Below, in pieces: positions 1 to 9,400 of a DNA stretch of 32,709 nucleotides; position 1 is the stretch's first letter, and each line of letters begins with the position of its first letter. Source of the DNA: Proteiniphilum sp. UBA5283 (GTDB lineage: Bacteria > Bacteroidota > Bacteroidia > Bacteroidales > Dysgonomonadaceae); the NCBI GenBank assembly GCA_002408485.1, contig DHSP01000038.1, positions 27,807 to 60,515 of the forward strand. The letters run 5' to 3'. The notes beneath the pieces were generated by a model. The model did not search any database. It saw only the letters and a list, made by a program, of their open reading frames with translations, and had not been told where the DNA came from. A program made the translations under genes and the position numbers.

Positions 1-207
1 GACTCCCGTACTCTCCATTACAACGTGGGTTATCCTGTTATCCAATAACCACTCTTTCAATTCTGTCAAAGAGCGCGTCACGGTCCCGAATTCACAGGTT
101 TCCGCCTTAAACCCTTCACCACTTATGGTGGCTACTAACCTCTTTTTGTGGACGTCAGTCCCGCATCGCCGGGAGACGACCAGGGTAAATGATACTTGTG
201 ATTCCAT
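1..207 (-). CDS. IS110-family transposase, N-terminal fragment (cut by window edge)
   Basis: The minus strand reads 69 codons from an ATG at 207 to the window edge without a stop. The product contains CGTDVHKKRLVATISG at about residues 15-30 and HVVMESTGV at 61-69. These match the first two acidic motifs of the IS110 DEDD (RuvC-like) transposase, with Asp18 and Glu65 as the likely metal ligands; the usual Ile before the Asp is Thr here. Only the first part of the protein is visible, so whether the element is intact cannot be judged. The gene points away from the PUL and marks a mobile element at its left border. IS110 elements have no conventional terminal inverted repeats, so the element's end cannot be placed from one side alone. 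Confidence 0.85.
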   Translation of the reverse strand, partial: MESQVSFTLVVSRRCGTDVHKKRLVATISGEGFKAETCEFGTVTRSLTELKEWLLDNRITHVVMESTGV

Positions 208-538
208 AAATTATTCCGTTTAATGAATACGGCAAATGTGCGGAAATCCTCAATTTTCATCCCCTTGGATCTTTTAAATTCTTAACATGGGTGTTTCATA
301 ATTAAATCATAAAATTAAGTTTGAATTATATTCGCTTTTTTCTTTCGCTCATCGGATCAAACCACAGATTAATTTAAGTTAAGATAACAAATAGTCAGAT
401 AGATAAAAAAATATACAATTTTTACCTAAAAAAACTTTCACGGGACAAAGATTTGAATTGTCGGGTTAACAAGGGTGGACAAAAGATGAAATATGGTGGA
501 GAATTGAGCAGCCTTTTTTTTTAACATTCTCCTCTCTG
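208..538. other. AT-rich non-coding stretch between IS110 transposase and HTCS1
   Basis: No ORF with coding character is visible here. The stretch lies upstream of the transposase start and downstream of the HTCS1 stop. In IS110-group elements the non-coding left end, upstream of the transposase gene, encodes the bridge RNA, so part of this region may be that end. I could not draw a convincing bridge-RNA fold by eye. A 7-bp inverted repeat (GGAGAAT at 498-504, ATTCTCC at 526-532) lies just beyond the HTCS1 stop. It has an A/T run in the loop and no U-tract after it, so it is not a standard terminator. Confidence 0.4.
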
Positions 539-3500
539 TCATTTCTCCAACAGATTGCTGGGAGTGATATTGAATTGTTTGGAGAAACAGCGGGTGAAAT
601 ATTTTGGATCGTTAAAACCTACATCATACGCGATGTCAGCAATGTTTTTATTCTTTGTTTTCTTATTCTGCAAAATCATGTTGTAGGCCAGGTTAAGCCT
701 GAATATCCGAATAAACTCACCTGCTGACTTTCCGCTGAGTGCCTTTAATTTTTTGTTCAAAAGTGACTTGCTCACACCCATGGTCTCTGCAAAATCGCTC
801 ACCTCAAAACCGGAATTGCGGTAGTTCACTTTCATCACCTCCAGCACCTTGTCCATGAATTTTTTGTCATTCGACTCTTCATTGATCTCCAATGTCTCGA
901 CCGACATCTCATCGATAAATTTCTGTTGATACCTCTCACGCATTTCAAGAATATTACGAATACGAGTGAGCAGCATATTTTCATCGAAAGGCTTTACGAT
1001 ATAGGAATCAACACCCATACGATAACTGTCGGTACGCGCTTTTTCAGATGTTTTTGCAGTGAGCATTAAAAATGGGATATGCGATAGGGTGAAATTTTCC
1101 TTCACTTTTCTCGATAACTCAAGACCATCCATCTCGGGCATCATCAAATCACTGATGATGAAATCCACATTGTAGTGCTCCAGTATCTCGTATGCTTCCA
1201 CACCGTTGCCGGCTTCAAGCGTATTATAATGGGGAGACAAAAGGGAACAAACGTAGCGGCACATGTCTCTGTTGTCCTCTACGACCAGGAAGGTAAGCCT
1301 ATCCTTTTGCCATTCCCTCAGGTTTTGCACATGATGTCCCACATTCTCAGATCGATCATTCTTTGTCGCCTGAGTTACCTGCGAATGCAGTGTTGAAGAG
1401 TGTAAGGGCAATATAATCCGAAAAGAGACGCCGGCTTTACGATTGTTCCTGACCCAGATATTGCCCCCCAGTGCTTCAACCAACTGTTTGGTCAGATAGA
1501 GACCTATCCCGGTACCACTTTGTCCATGTACCGGATAAATTGCGTGGTTGGTCGACTGATAAAAACGCCTGAAAACTTTCTCTTTATCTTCTTCAGGAAT
1601 ACCGGACCCACTGTCCTTCACTGAGAGGTATAGCTTCTCATTGCCTGTTCCGGTCTCTCGGAGTGATTTCGCGTAGACGATGATCGTTCCTCGGTTGGGA
1701 GTGTACTTGATGGCGTTCGATACCAGGTTGGTCATAATTTTGCGAATTGCCTCATCATCAAAGTAAAAATGAGGGTTTTCCAGATCATACCTTCTAAGCA
1801 ACTGAATCTTCCTGTCATCCGCCTGAAAATCGAAAGGAGAGATTACTGACTCAAGGAAATTCTTGAAGTCACCTTTTCTATAACTCACCTCCAACTTGTT
1901 GGATTCAATTTTTCTAAAATCCATCAATTGGTTAATCAAAGTCAGCAGAGACCGGGCATTTCTCTCCACAAAATTCAATTGCTCAATCACATATGGATTG
2001 GTGCTTAACTTAAGCGCTCTCTCAACAGGCCCTACGATCAGCGTGATGGGGGTACGGAATTCATGTGAAATGCTGGTAAAGAAATCCAATCGCTCGGTTG
2101 TCATCTTCCTCATTTTACGCGACATATCCAACAGCTGCTCCTTCTGTCGGGTGATCTTCTCATTTTGTTCACTTAAGAGCTGATTGCGCTGATACAACTC
2201 ATTTTTCTGTTCGGTTAGAATCCCTTTCTGCTGTTCAATCTCCTCGGTACGCTCATCCACTATCTTCTTCAACACTCTCTGCTGATGTTCATAGGAACGA
2301 ATCCGCCAATAGTGCAGCATGATTGCCAGGAGTATCACCAACAGGAGCATCAGGGAGATGAACCATCCTGTTTTGTAAAAATAGGGTTTGATCCTGATAT
2401 CGATTTGTGTCACCTCTCCCGCATCCAACCGATCCTTCGGCACATATTTGACCTGAAACTGATAGCTACCGGCGGGCAGGTTCATATAGGTGACCGAATG
2501 GGCATTCTTCGACAGTTCAATCCAGTCGCTGTCGTAACCTACCAGGCGATAGGCATAGACGTAATTGCTTATTGCCCGATAGCTCAATGCGGAGAAATCA
2601 ATGGCAAAAGATCTTGTTTTCTCATGTAGAATAATCTCATCAGCCACAGAGATATCCTTCCTGATCATTTTTCCGGGATTCACTCTTTCATTGTTCACAT
2701 AAAAATCGGTCAGGGTAACCCTGTATTCAGTGGCATTCGAGCTGATCATTTTCGGATCAATAGCTACCATTCCCTGTAAGGTGCCAAAATAAAGCAATCC
2801 GCTCTTTGACTTACAATATGAATTCCAATAAAACTGATTGGAGACCAGCCCATCCTCCTCATAATAATTTGTAAAAGTACCATTGTCCTGGTTAAAACAG
2901 GACAATCCGTTAATCGTACTAATCCAGAGATTGCCATAATCATCCTCCACCAATCCCTTCACATTGTTGTTAGCCAAACCGTCGGAGGTTGTAAATGACT
3001 GAAAAGTATATGATCCATCATCATTGATCATCCGTTTGTAAATGCCGAAACCATCACTGCCCAGCCATAAGACACCTTCCGAGTCCATGCAGAAACTGGT
3101 GATTCTCTCCACAAGCTTCGACTGGGGATTGTCCAACTTATACCTTAAGTGAACATAGCTGAAATAATCATCCTCCTGTCTGTTCAAATCAATCACATAC
3201 ACGCCTTCCGCGCACCCCATCCACAATTGATTGTGATTATCGATCACCGATCCGATAACACCATTAATCTGATCCGACTGGTTGTCGCGGAAAGGCTTTT
3301 GTAAACTATCCCGATCTATGTCATAGAAAAAAAGTCCCTGGTTCGTTCCGATCCACATGCCATTGTTATACCGGTCATACGCAAGTGCACCCACGAAATC
3401 GAGCAAAAATTGGGGATATTTGCCGCTATGAATATACTTTATCGGTAGTTTGCGGGGATCTGTAAGGTCAAGCAGGGTCACCCCAAACCCCCAGGTCCCG

Positions 3501-4786
3501 GTCCATAGCCGTTGCTCATCATCCAGGCTCAATGCACTCACGGAATTGTGACTCAACCGCGATGGGGATGTGGTCGTGTAATGGATGAACAGCTCCTCCC
3601 CCTTCCGTTTCTGATTTAATCCGCCCTCAACCGTTCCAACCCATAAATTTCCTTTTTCATCTTCCAAAATCGCATTCACCGGATTACGGGAAAGGGAACC
3701 CTGCGCATTTTTATCATAGACATAGTTCCTGATAAACCTGTTCCTTGGAGAAAGCTTATTGATTCCACCGGTCTCCGTACCTAGCCAGAGTATGCCCTCC
3801 TGATAAAAAACCGAATTGATAAAATTGCTGTTCAGTCGGTTTCCATTGGCGCTATTGTCAGCAGCGATCTGATCAAACGCATCGGAGGAGGAATTGTAAA
3901 TACTGATACCTCTCAATGTACCGGCAATCAATTGCCTGGAATCAGTCAGTGTCAGTTCCGAAACATAATCATGCGACAGGGAATGAGGATCTCCCGATCG
4001 ACTCCTGTATACCTTCAACACATCTTCGTTTCGATAGTACCTGTATAAACCACGATCGGTACCTATCCAGACATCATTCTCCTTGAGCAGGAACTTCATG
4101 ATCATTATTTTTGTCTCAAATTTCAACTTTTCAGATACGGGAACCGCTTTCAGTTCATTCCTTTCTGACACAAACAACTTAAATATTTCATTGTTAAAAC
4201 CCGCCCAGACATTTCCGTCTTTGTCAATGTCGGCCAGTGCCACAAATAGCTCAGCATGCAGATCATCTTCATATAACAGTACATCCCTGATGTCACCTTC
4301 TTCGGAAAGTAGAATCTTATAAATTTTACTGGTATATAACCATATGTCACCTTTTGCATCCTTCATAATATTGATCACCGGGTTATCAAGAAATGACAAT
4401 TTGAGTGAGTCAATGCCCGGAAACAGGTCTACCTTTTGATGTTGCCATAAGTCCAACACATCCAGCCCTCCCTCCGATGCGATCCACAATCGGTTGAAAT
4501 CATCTTCACATACTTTATGAACAAAATTACCTTTTATGGCTACAGGAGACGAGTTCATGTCGTAATGCACAAACTTGTATCCGTCATAGCGGGAAAGTCC
4601 TCCTCCAGTCGAGATCCAGAGATAACCGGTCTCATCTTTGTAGATGTCATCAATATAATGATGCATCAATCCATCATCCATTGTGACGAACTGAATGTGA
4701 TACTCCTCAGCGGTTAATCTCTGTGCAGGTAAAAAGAGCGTGTGGAGAATCAGAATGCCAATAAATAAAGTAGTTTTCTTTCTCAT
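539..4786 (-). CDS. Hybrid two-component system sensor/regulator (HTCS1)
   Basis: This 1415-residue one-protein signalling system senses a glycan fragment in the periplasm and activates transcription through a DNA-binding tail. Order of parts: signal peptide (about 1-26); a long two-component-regulator propeller region (about 30-690, repeats of the type LWIGT..GL); a Y_Y_Y domain (about 720-800); one membrane segment (about 807-826); a coiled coil (830-895); HisKA with His908 in SISHEFRTP; an HATPase with NLVSNAIKYT (1020-1029), DSGSGIP and GTGIGL (1091-1096). A receiver follows with Glu1170/Asp1171, phospho-acceptor Asp1213 and Lys1265, then an AraC-type HTH (about 1310-1415). All catalytic residues are present. 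Start ATG at 4786 is preceded by GAAAGGG. It is divergent from the GH43 at 4954, so it probably controls that promoter and, by the shared operator, the GH97-ara block. The ligand is inferred, not shown. Confidence 0.95.
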   Translation of the reverse strand: MRKKTTLFIGILILHTLFLPAQRLTAEEYHIQFVTMDDGLMHHYIDDIYKDETGYLWISTGGGLSRYDGYKFVHYDMNSSPVAIKGNFVHKVCEDDFNRLWIASEGGLDVLDLWQHQKVDLFPGIDSLKLSFLDNPVINIMKDAKGDIWLYTSKIYKILLSEEGDIRDVLLYEDDLHAELFVALADIDKDGNVWAGFNNEIFKLFVSERNELKAVPVSEKLKFETKIMIMKFLLKENDVWIGTDRGLYRYYRNEDVLKVYRSRSGDPHSLSHDYVSELTLTDSRQLIAGTLRGISIYNSSSDAFDQIAADNSANGNRLNSNFINSVFYQEGILWLGTETGGINKLSPRNRFIRNYVYDKNAQGSLSRNPVNAILEDEKGNLWVGTVEGGLNQKRKGEELFIHYTTTSPSRLSHNSVSALSLDDEQRLWTGTWGFGVTLLDLTDPRKLPIKYIHSGKYPQFLLDFVGALAYDRYNNGMWIGTNQGLFFYDIDRDSLQKPFRDNQSDQINGVIGSVIDNHNQLWMGCAEGVYVIDLNRQEDDYFSYVHLRYKLDNPQSKLVERITSFCMDSEGVLWLGSDGFGIYKRMINDDGSYTFQSFTTSDGLANNNVKGLVEDDYGNLWISTINGLSCFNQDNGTFTNYYEEDGLVSNQFYWNSYCKSKSGLLYFGTLQGMVAIDPKMISSNATEYRVTLTDFYVNNERVNPGKMIRKDISVADEIILHEKTRSFAIDFSALSYRAISNYVYAYRLVGYDSDWIELSKNAHSVTYMNLPAGSYQFQVKYVPKDRLDAGEVTQIDIRIKPYFYKTGWFISLMLLLVILLAIMLHYWRIRSYEHQQRVLKKIVDERTEEIEQQKGILTEQKNELYQRNQLLSEQNEKITRQKEQLLDMSRKMRKMTTERLDFFTSISHEFRTPITLIVGPVERALKLSTNPYVIEQLNFVERNARSLLTLINQLMDFRKIESNKLEVSYRKGDFKNFLESVISPFDFQADDRKIQLLRRYDLENPHFYFDDEAIRKIMTNLVSNAIKYTPNRGTIIVYAKSLRETGTGNEKLYLSVKDSGSGIPEEDKEKVFRRFYQSTNHAIYPVHGQSGTGIGLYLTKQLVEALGGNIWVRNNRKAGVSFRIILPLHSSTLHSQVTQATKNDRSENVGHHVQNLREWQKDRLTFLVVEDNRDMCRYVCSLLSPHYNTLEAGNGVEAYEILEHYNVDFIISDLMMPEMDGLELSRKVKENFTLSHIPFLMLTAKTSEKARTDSYRMGVDSYIVKPFDENMLLTRIRNILEMRERYQQKFIDEMSVETLEINEESNDKKFMDKVLEVMKVNYRNSGFEVSDFAETMGVSKSLLNKKLKALSGKSAGEFIRIFRLNLAYNMILQNKKTKNKNIADIAYDVGFNDPKYFTRCFSKQFNITPSNLLEK

Positions 4787-4805
4787 GATACCCTTTCACT
4801 ACGCA

Positions 4806-4813
4806 CAAAAGTA
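4806..4813 (-). promoter_or_regulatory. Predicted -7 box of the HTCS1 promoter
   Basis: On the minus strand this reads TACTTTTG, a full match to the Bacteroides TAnnTTTG -7 box and identical to the box before GH97. It lies 19 bp before the HTCS1 start, leaving a short leader. No clear -33 TTTG is visible at the expected distance. Confidence 0.5.
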
Positions 4814-4873
4814 AAAAGAATAATCAACCTAAATAAGTTAAAAATGAACCGATTTTGTCAATTCACCAATTAT

Positions 4874-4927
4874 CCACCATCTGTGCTCATTTCTCTACCT
4901 TTTCGTTGAAAAATAGCGTTTTGTTTG
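4874..4927 (+). promoter_or_regulatory. Operator and promoter of the GH43 gene (21-bp direct repeat)
   Basis: Positions 4874-4903 hold half-sites CCACCAT (4874-4880) and CTACCTT (4895-4901), starting exactly 21 bp apart. The element matches 16753-16782 before GH97 at 23 of 30 bases. Downstream, TTTGTTTG at 4920-4927 fits the TAnnTTTG -7 box at all fixed positions except the A. The second half-site and its T-run sit where a -33 box would be, as expected for an activator-dependent promoter. HTCS1 or HTCS2 is the likely binder (inference). Confidence 0.6.
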
Positions 4928-4953
4928 TAGTGAAATCATAATTGAAGAAAAGC

Positions 4954-6462
4954 GTGAAGAAAAATAGCCATCAGCTGCAACCCTGTATCTTTGCCATTAT
5001 CTCCCTGTCGCTGTTACTCCTCTCCTGCAAACAGAAGCAACATTCAACCCTACCACAGGAGAAAGCCAATCCATGGGTGGATGACTACACCTTCCTCTCA
5101 CCCATGGAACACTACAAGGAGTGGGGTACATACAATGTGCATGATCCCGCCATCAAAAAGTTCAACGATGTGTACTACATCTATTCCACCGATGCCATCT
5201 TCGCCGAAAACCGTGAAAAAGCCAGAGAGATGAATGTCCCACTTGGGAACATCCAGATCAGGAAATCAAAGGATCTCGTTCACTGGGAATTCGTGGGATG
5301 GGCGTTTTCCGAAATCCCGGAAGAGGCGGTTGAGTGGGTACATGCCCATAACGAGGGCAGTGGGGCAACGAACATTTGGGCTCCCTATGTAATGAAACAG
5401 GGTGATCGATACAGGCTTTATTACAGTGTATCAGCATTCGGGAAAAAAACATCCTGGATCGGCCTGGCTGAATCCGCATCTCCGGAAGGGCCATGGGAAC
5501 AAAAGGGGGCTGTAGTGAAAAGCGACAACCATACCCCCATGAACGCCATTGATCCGAGCGTAATTGAAGATCCGGGCAATGGCAGGATCTGGATGCATTA
5601 CGGCTCCTATTTCGGGGGACTATATTGCGTTGAGCTTGACCCCGCTACAGGATTAACCATGAAAAAAGACGACCTGGGGCATCTGATAGCTCGAAGGGCC
5701 AATTACCGCAAAGACAATCTTGAAGCACCGGAAATTATTTACAACCCAGAACTGAAAAAATACTTTCTTTTCGTCTCTTATGATCCGCTGATGACCACCT
5801 ACAATGTGCGTGTGGGCCGATCAGACAAACCGGAAGGACCTTTTCTCGACTATTTCGGGAAGAACATGAACGACACCACCAACAACTTCCCCATTATCAC
5901 GGCACCCTACCGGTTCAACAATCATCCGGGATGGGCAGGTACGGGACACTGCGGTATCCTGGCCACAGAGGAGGGGCGATACTTCATGGCACATCAGGGA
6001 CGGCTGTCACCGGGAAACCACCTGATGGTGCTGCATCTCAGGGAGCTCTTTTTCACACCCGACGGCTGGCCTGTGGTCTCACCCCAGAGATACGCTGGTG
6101 AGGCAGAACGTGTGGTTTCTAAACAGGATATTACCGGTGAATGGGAGTTGATCCGTATCAGGGAATCGACCTACGAGCGGCAGCTGGAAGCAGGGCAGAT
6201 ATTGTGGGGAGAGGGCAGCCTGAAAGAGGAGGAGTGGAACAATTCTTTTCACTTGTATCTGAACGCAGACGGTACCACAAGCGACAATGGCACTTGGAAC
6301 TTTACTAAAAAAAACCAAACAATATCATTATCCTTGGGCAAGGATACTATCCGTAATTTATATATCTTTGCCGGACAGGACTGGGAAAACCAAAAGCATA
6401 CACTCCTTTTAACCGGACTGGATGATGAGGGTCGTTCGGTGTGGGGAAAACGAACAAAATAA
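4954..6462 (+). CDS. GH43 endo-alpha-1,5-L-arabinanase-type lipoprotein
   Basis: This is a predicted arabinan-cleaving enzyme, a GH43 five-bladed propeller with a C-terminal GH43_C-like beta domain (about 390-500). The GH43 triad is visible: base Asp in NVHDPA (residue 64), Asp in NAIDPSV (200) and acid Glu in LEAPEI (257). His332 in GTGHCG matches the metal-site histidine seen in endo-arabinanases. The signal peptide ends in the lipobox LLLSC, Cys25. There is no ATG start. The frame opens at TTG 4942 directly after a stop, and GTG 4954 follows a purine-rich GAAGAAAAG. I chose GTG because the predicted -7 box (4920-4927) would leave TTG only about an 8-nt leader. After the Cys come KQKQHST, not acidic residues, so surface export is not indicated. 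Endo- rather than exo-action is inferred from similarity to the AbnB-like group. Confidence 0.87.
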   Translation: MKKNSHQLQPCIFAIISLSLLLLSCKQKQHSTLPQEKANPWVDDYTFLSPMEHYKEWGTYNVHDPAIKKFNDVYYIYSTDAIFAENREKAREMNVPLGNIQIRKSKDLVHWEFVGWAFSEIPEEAVEWVHAHNEGSGATNIWAPYVMKQGDRYRLYYSVSAFGKKTSWIGLAESASPEGPWEQKGAVVKSDNHTPMNAIDPSVIEDPGNGRIWMHYGSYFGGLYCVELDPATGLTMKKDDLGHLIARRANYRKDNLEAPEIIYNPELKKYFLFVSYDPLMTTYNVRVGRSDKPEGPFLDYFGKNMNDTTNNFPIITAPYRFNNHPGWAGTGHCGILATEEGRYFMAHQGRLSPGNHLMVLHLRELFFTPDGWPVVSPQRYAGEAERVVSKQDITGEWELIRIRESTYERQLEAGQILWGEGSLKEEEWNNSFHLYLNADGTTSDNGTWNFTKKNQTISLSLGKDTIRNLYIFAGQDWENQKHTLLLTGLDDEGRSVWGKRTK

Positions 6463-6481
6463 CACGCAAAAGCTGGTTTTT

Positions 6482-9400
6482 TTATTCCGCTTTTATTTTC
6501 CTTATATAATCGGACGGCGCCATTCCAAACTCCTCTTTGAAGCATTGCCTGAAATAAACAGGGCTGCTCATGCCAACCTGGTATCCAACCTCAGAGACGG
6601 TAAATTTCCCCGTCAGCAAGAGCTGCTCAGCCCTGCTCATCCTGACTTTTCGTATGAACTCATTGGTGGAAACCCCTGTCAGCGCTTTAATTTTGCGATA
6701 AAGCGTGGAACTGCTCATTGAAAGTGCATCCGAAAGGAATCCCACGTCAATTTTTTCCTGTTCCATATTATCTTCTATAAGTTGTGTAACGTTGGCAATA
6801 AACTCGCTGTCCAGTTGATTAAGGGATTTGTTCAACAAAACGCTTTTACTATCCAGCTTTAGATTTAATTTGAACTGCTCGGCAAGTTTTTTCCGGTTCT
6901 CCAGCAAATTATCAATACGGCTTCGCAACAGCGTGGCACTAAAAGGCTTGGTAAGGTAGGAGTCCGCTCCTGAGACATATCCGTCTTCCTTGTCCTGCAA
7001 GGAGCCCTTCGCTGTCAGCAAAATCAGAGGGATATGGCTTGTACGCACATCCTCTTTTACCCTCTTACAAAACGTGATCCCATCCATTCCGGGCATCATG
7101 ATATCACTGACGATGACATCCGGAATATTGATGAAAGCGGCAGTACATCCCTCTTCTCCTTCGCCGGCAGTAATCACGTCAAATGTATCAGAAAGCGACT
7201 CGGCAATATAATCCCGTATCTCCCTATTATCTTCCACGACCAACAGTATCTGTTTTTCGCTGTTTCTTCTTTCTTCATCAGGCTCATTTTCTATCTCCTG
7301 CTCCATCCCCTCCCTCGCCTCCTTATCAGCATGCAATGCGTTGGGATAGCTGTTTTGGGTAAGAATTGTAAAACGGAAAGTACTTCCCTTATTGATTTCA
7401 CTAACCACGCTGACCGTTCCCTCATGCACCTCTGCCAATTTCTTTATTAGTGCCAATCCGATGCCCGTACCCGAGGCCTGTTTATTATTCCGCACCTGAT
7501 AGTAACGTTCGAAAACACGATCGAGCTCGTCCTCAGGAATACCACACCCGGTATCTTCGACCCTTATCTCCGTGTATAAACGATCGTTTTTGTAAAAAGT
7601 ATGTAGAGAAAGAGTTATTTTTCCGCTATCGGTATTCTTCACGGCATTTGCCATAAGATTATCCAGAATAGTATTCACAACTTCTCTGTCAAAATAGAGA
7701 ACTGTCTCTTCACTCTCCAGTTCAGTAACTATTTCCACTTCGGGTTTCGTGTTGAACTCCTTGTATTTTAACCCTATTTCGTTAACAAGTTCCGAAATAT
7801 TCCCTTTGCTCACACATAGTTCTTTGTTCTGGGTTTCGGTTTTCCTGAACTCCAGCAGCTGATTAATCAAGTCCAGAAGACGCAAGGCGCTTTGTCTGAC
7901 CAACGCAATTTTTTGATGTTGCTTTGGCGGAAGCTGCGGATCATGCTGTAAATCTTCCAAAGGACCAATAATCAGAGTAAGAGGAGTGCGTAACTCATGT
8001 GTAATATTTGTATAAAATCTGAGTCGCTCATCGTTCAGCTCCTGCTCATGGGCATGCTTTTTCTTTTCCATTTCATAGGAACTCTGAATATCTACTCTTT
8101 TTTTATAGATGTACAAGATTGAAGCAAGAACAGATAGAGTGAGAACAATATAAATGGCCTTTGCCCACCAGGTCAGCCACAGCGGAGGAGCTACCCTGAT
8201 GGAGATCGTATACACATCATCCGGAAGGAGTTGATTTTTCATTCGTGCACTCACCTGAAACTGATAGTGTCCCGGGGGAATATTGCGAAATGTCACATTG
8301 TTCTCCGCAACCTCTTGCCAGGTGTCCTCCAGTCCTTTCAACCTATAAACATAGTCCACTCGATCAACAAGTGCATAATCCTGAACACAATATGAAATGC
8401 TGAAGCTATTCTGATTATGATTCAGTCTGATAGTTTCATTGTTCCCTTCAAAATAATTCAGCGTAAGTTCATCGCCAATCGATGTTCCGGACTCATAGAC
8501 CTTTATTTCGGTCACAATTGCCGGTGGGACATTCTGCTCCTGAAGTACCGAAAACGGCTTGAAAAAATAGACCCCGTTAACGGAGCCAAAATAGATCATT
8601 TCATTCTTATTGTCTTTTACAACAGTATTCAAAAAGCTGCTCATGGGAGTTTTCCCCACATGACCGTAATGTTGAAACTTTCCACTATCTGAGATGTAGC
8701 AGCTTACCCCCATATTGGTACTAAACCATATATTTTTATCCTTATCTTCCGTGATGGCTCGAATATGGGTATTGATGAGCCCCTCTTCTCTTCCATAGAG
8801 GTGGTATTCAAAAGAATCTCCCTCCTTAAAACAGGCTAATCCTTCTCCTGTAGCTACCCAAACGCATCCACGAGAATCAGCGAAGAGATAATTAATTGAA
8901 TTTGAACTGAAACCATTTTGCTCGTTGAAATATTTAAAAGGTTCCATATCGGCGGTAAAAACAGCCAGCCCCCTCCCAAACGTGCCAATCCACATGCGTC
9001 CTTTGTGGTCTTGACCGATACACCGGACGAGATCTTCCGGTAATCCGTTTTCTGCGCTGGTGTAATGCGCTTTTTGTTTTTTCCCTTTCGCATCGAGCAG
9101 ATAAATACCGGAACTTGTACCCACCCAAATATTATTCTCATTATCTTCATAAAAGCAACGGACATCCTGATTGCTCTTTCCATCAAGGAGAAGTGATGCA
9201 AATCTTTTGGATTGATGATCATAATGGTTGACACCTCCCATAAAGGAACCGATCCAGATATTATGAAATGAGTCTTTAAAGAGTGCCTGAATGGAATTGT
9301 GCGAGAGATTTCCGGACTCTTTGGTAAAGAGGTGAACCCGCTTCCCGTTTTCAAAGACATTGATACCTCCACCGTCGGTTCCTATCCACAATTTATTTTC

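Noticed and set aside
6468..6494. AAAAGC/GCTTTT inverted repeat with a T-run between the convergent GH43 and HTCS2 ends
   Set aside because: Only six mostly A-T pairs, with the T-run in the loop. It is too weak to call a terminator, though a bidirectional one would make sense here.
8854..9372. 172-codon frame on the minus strand inside HTCS2
   Set aside because: It is another frame of the HTCS2 propeller repeats; the repeats keep a second frame open by chance.
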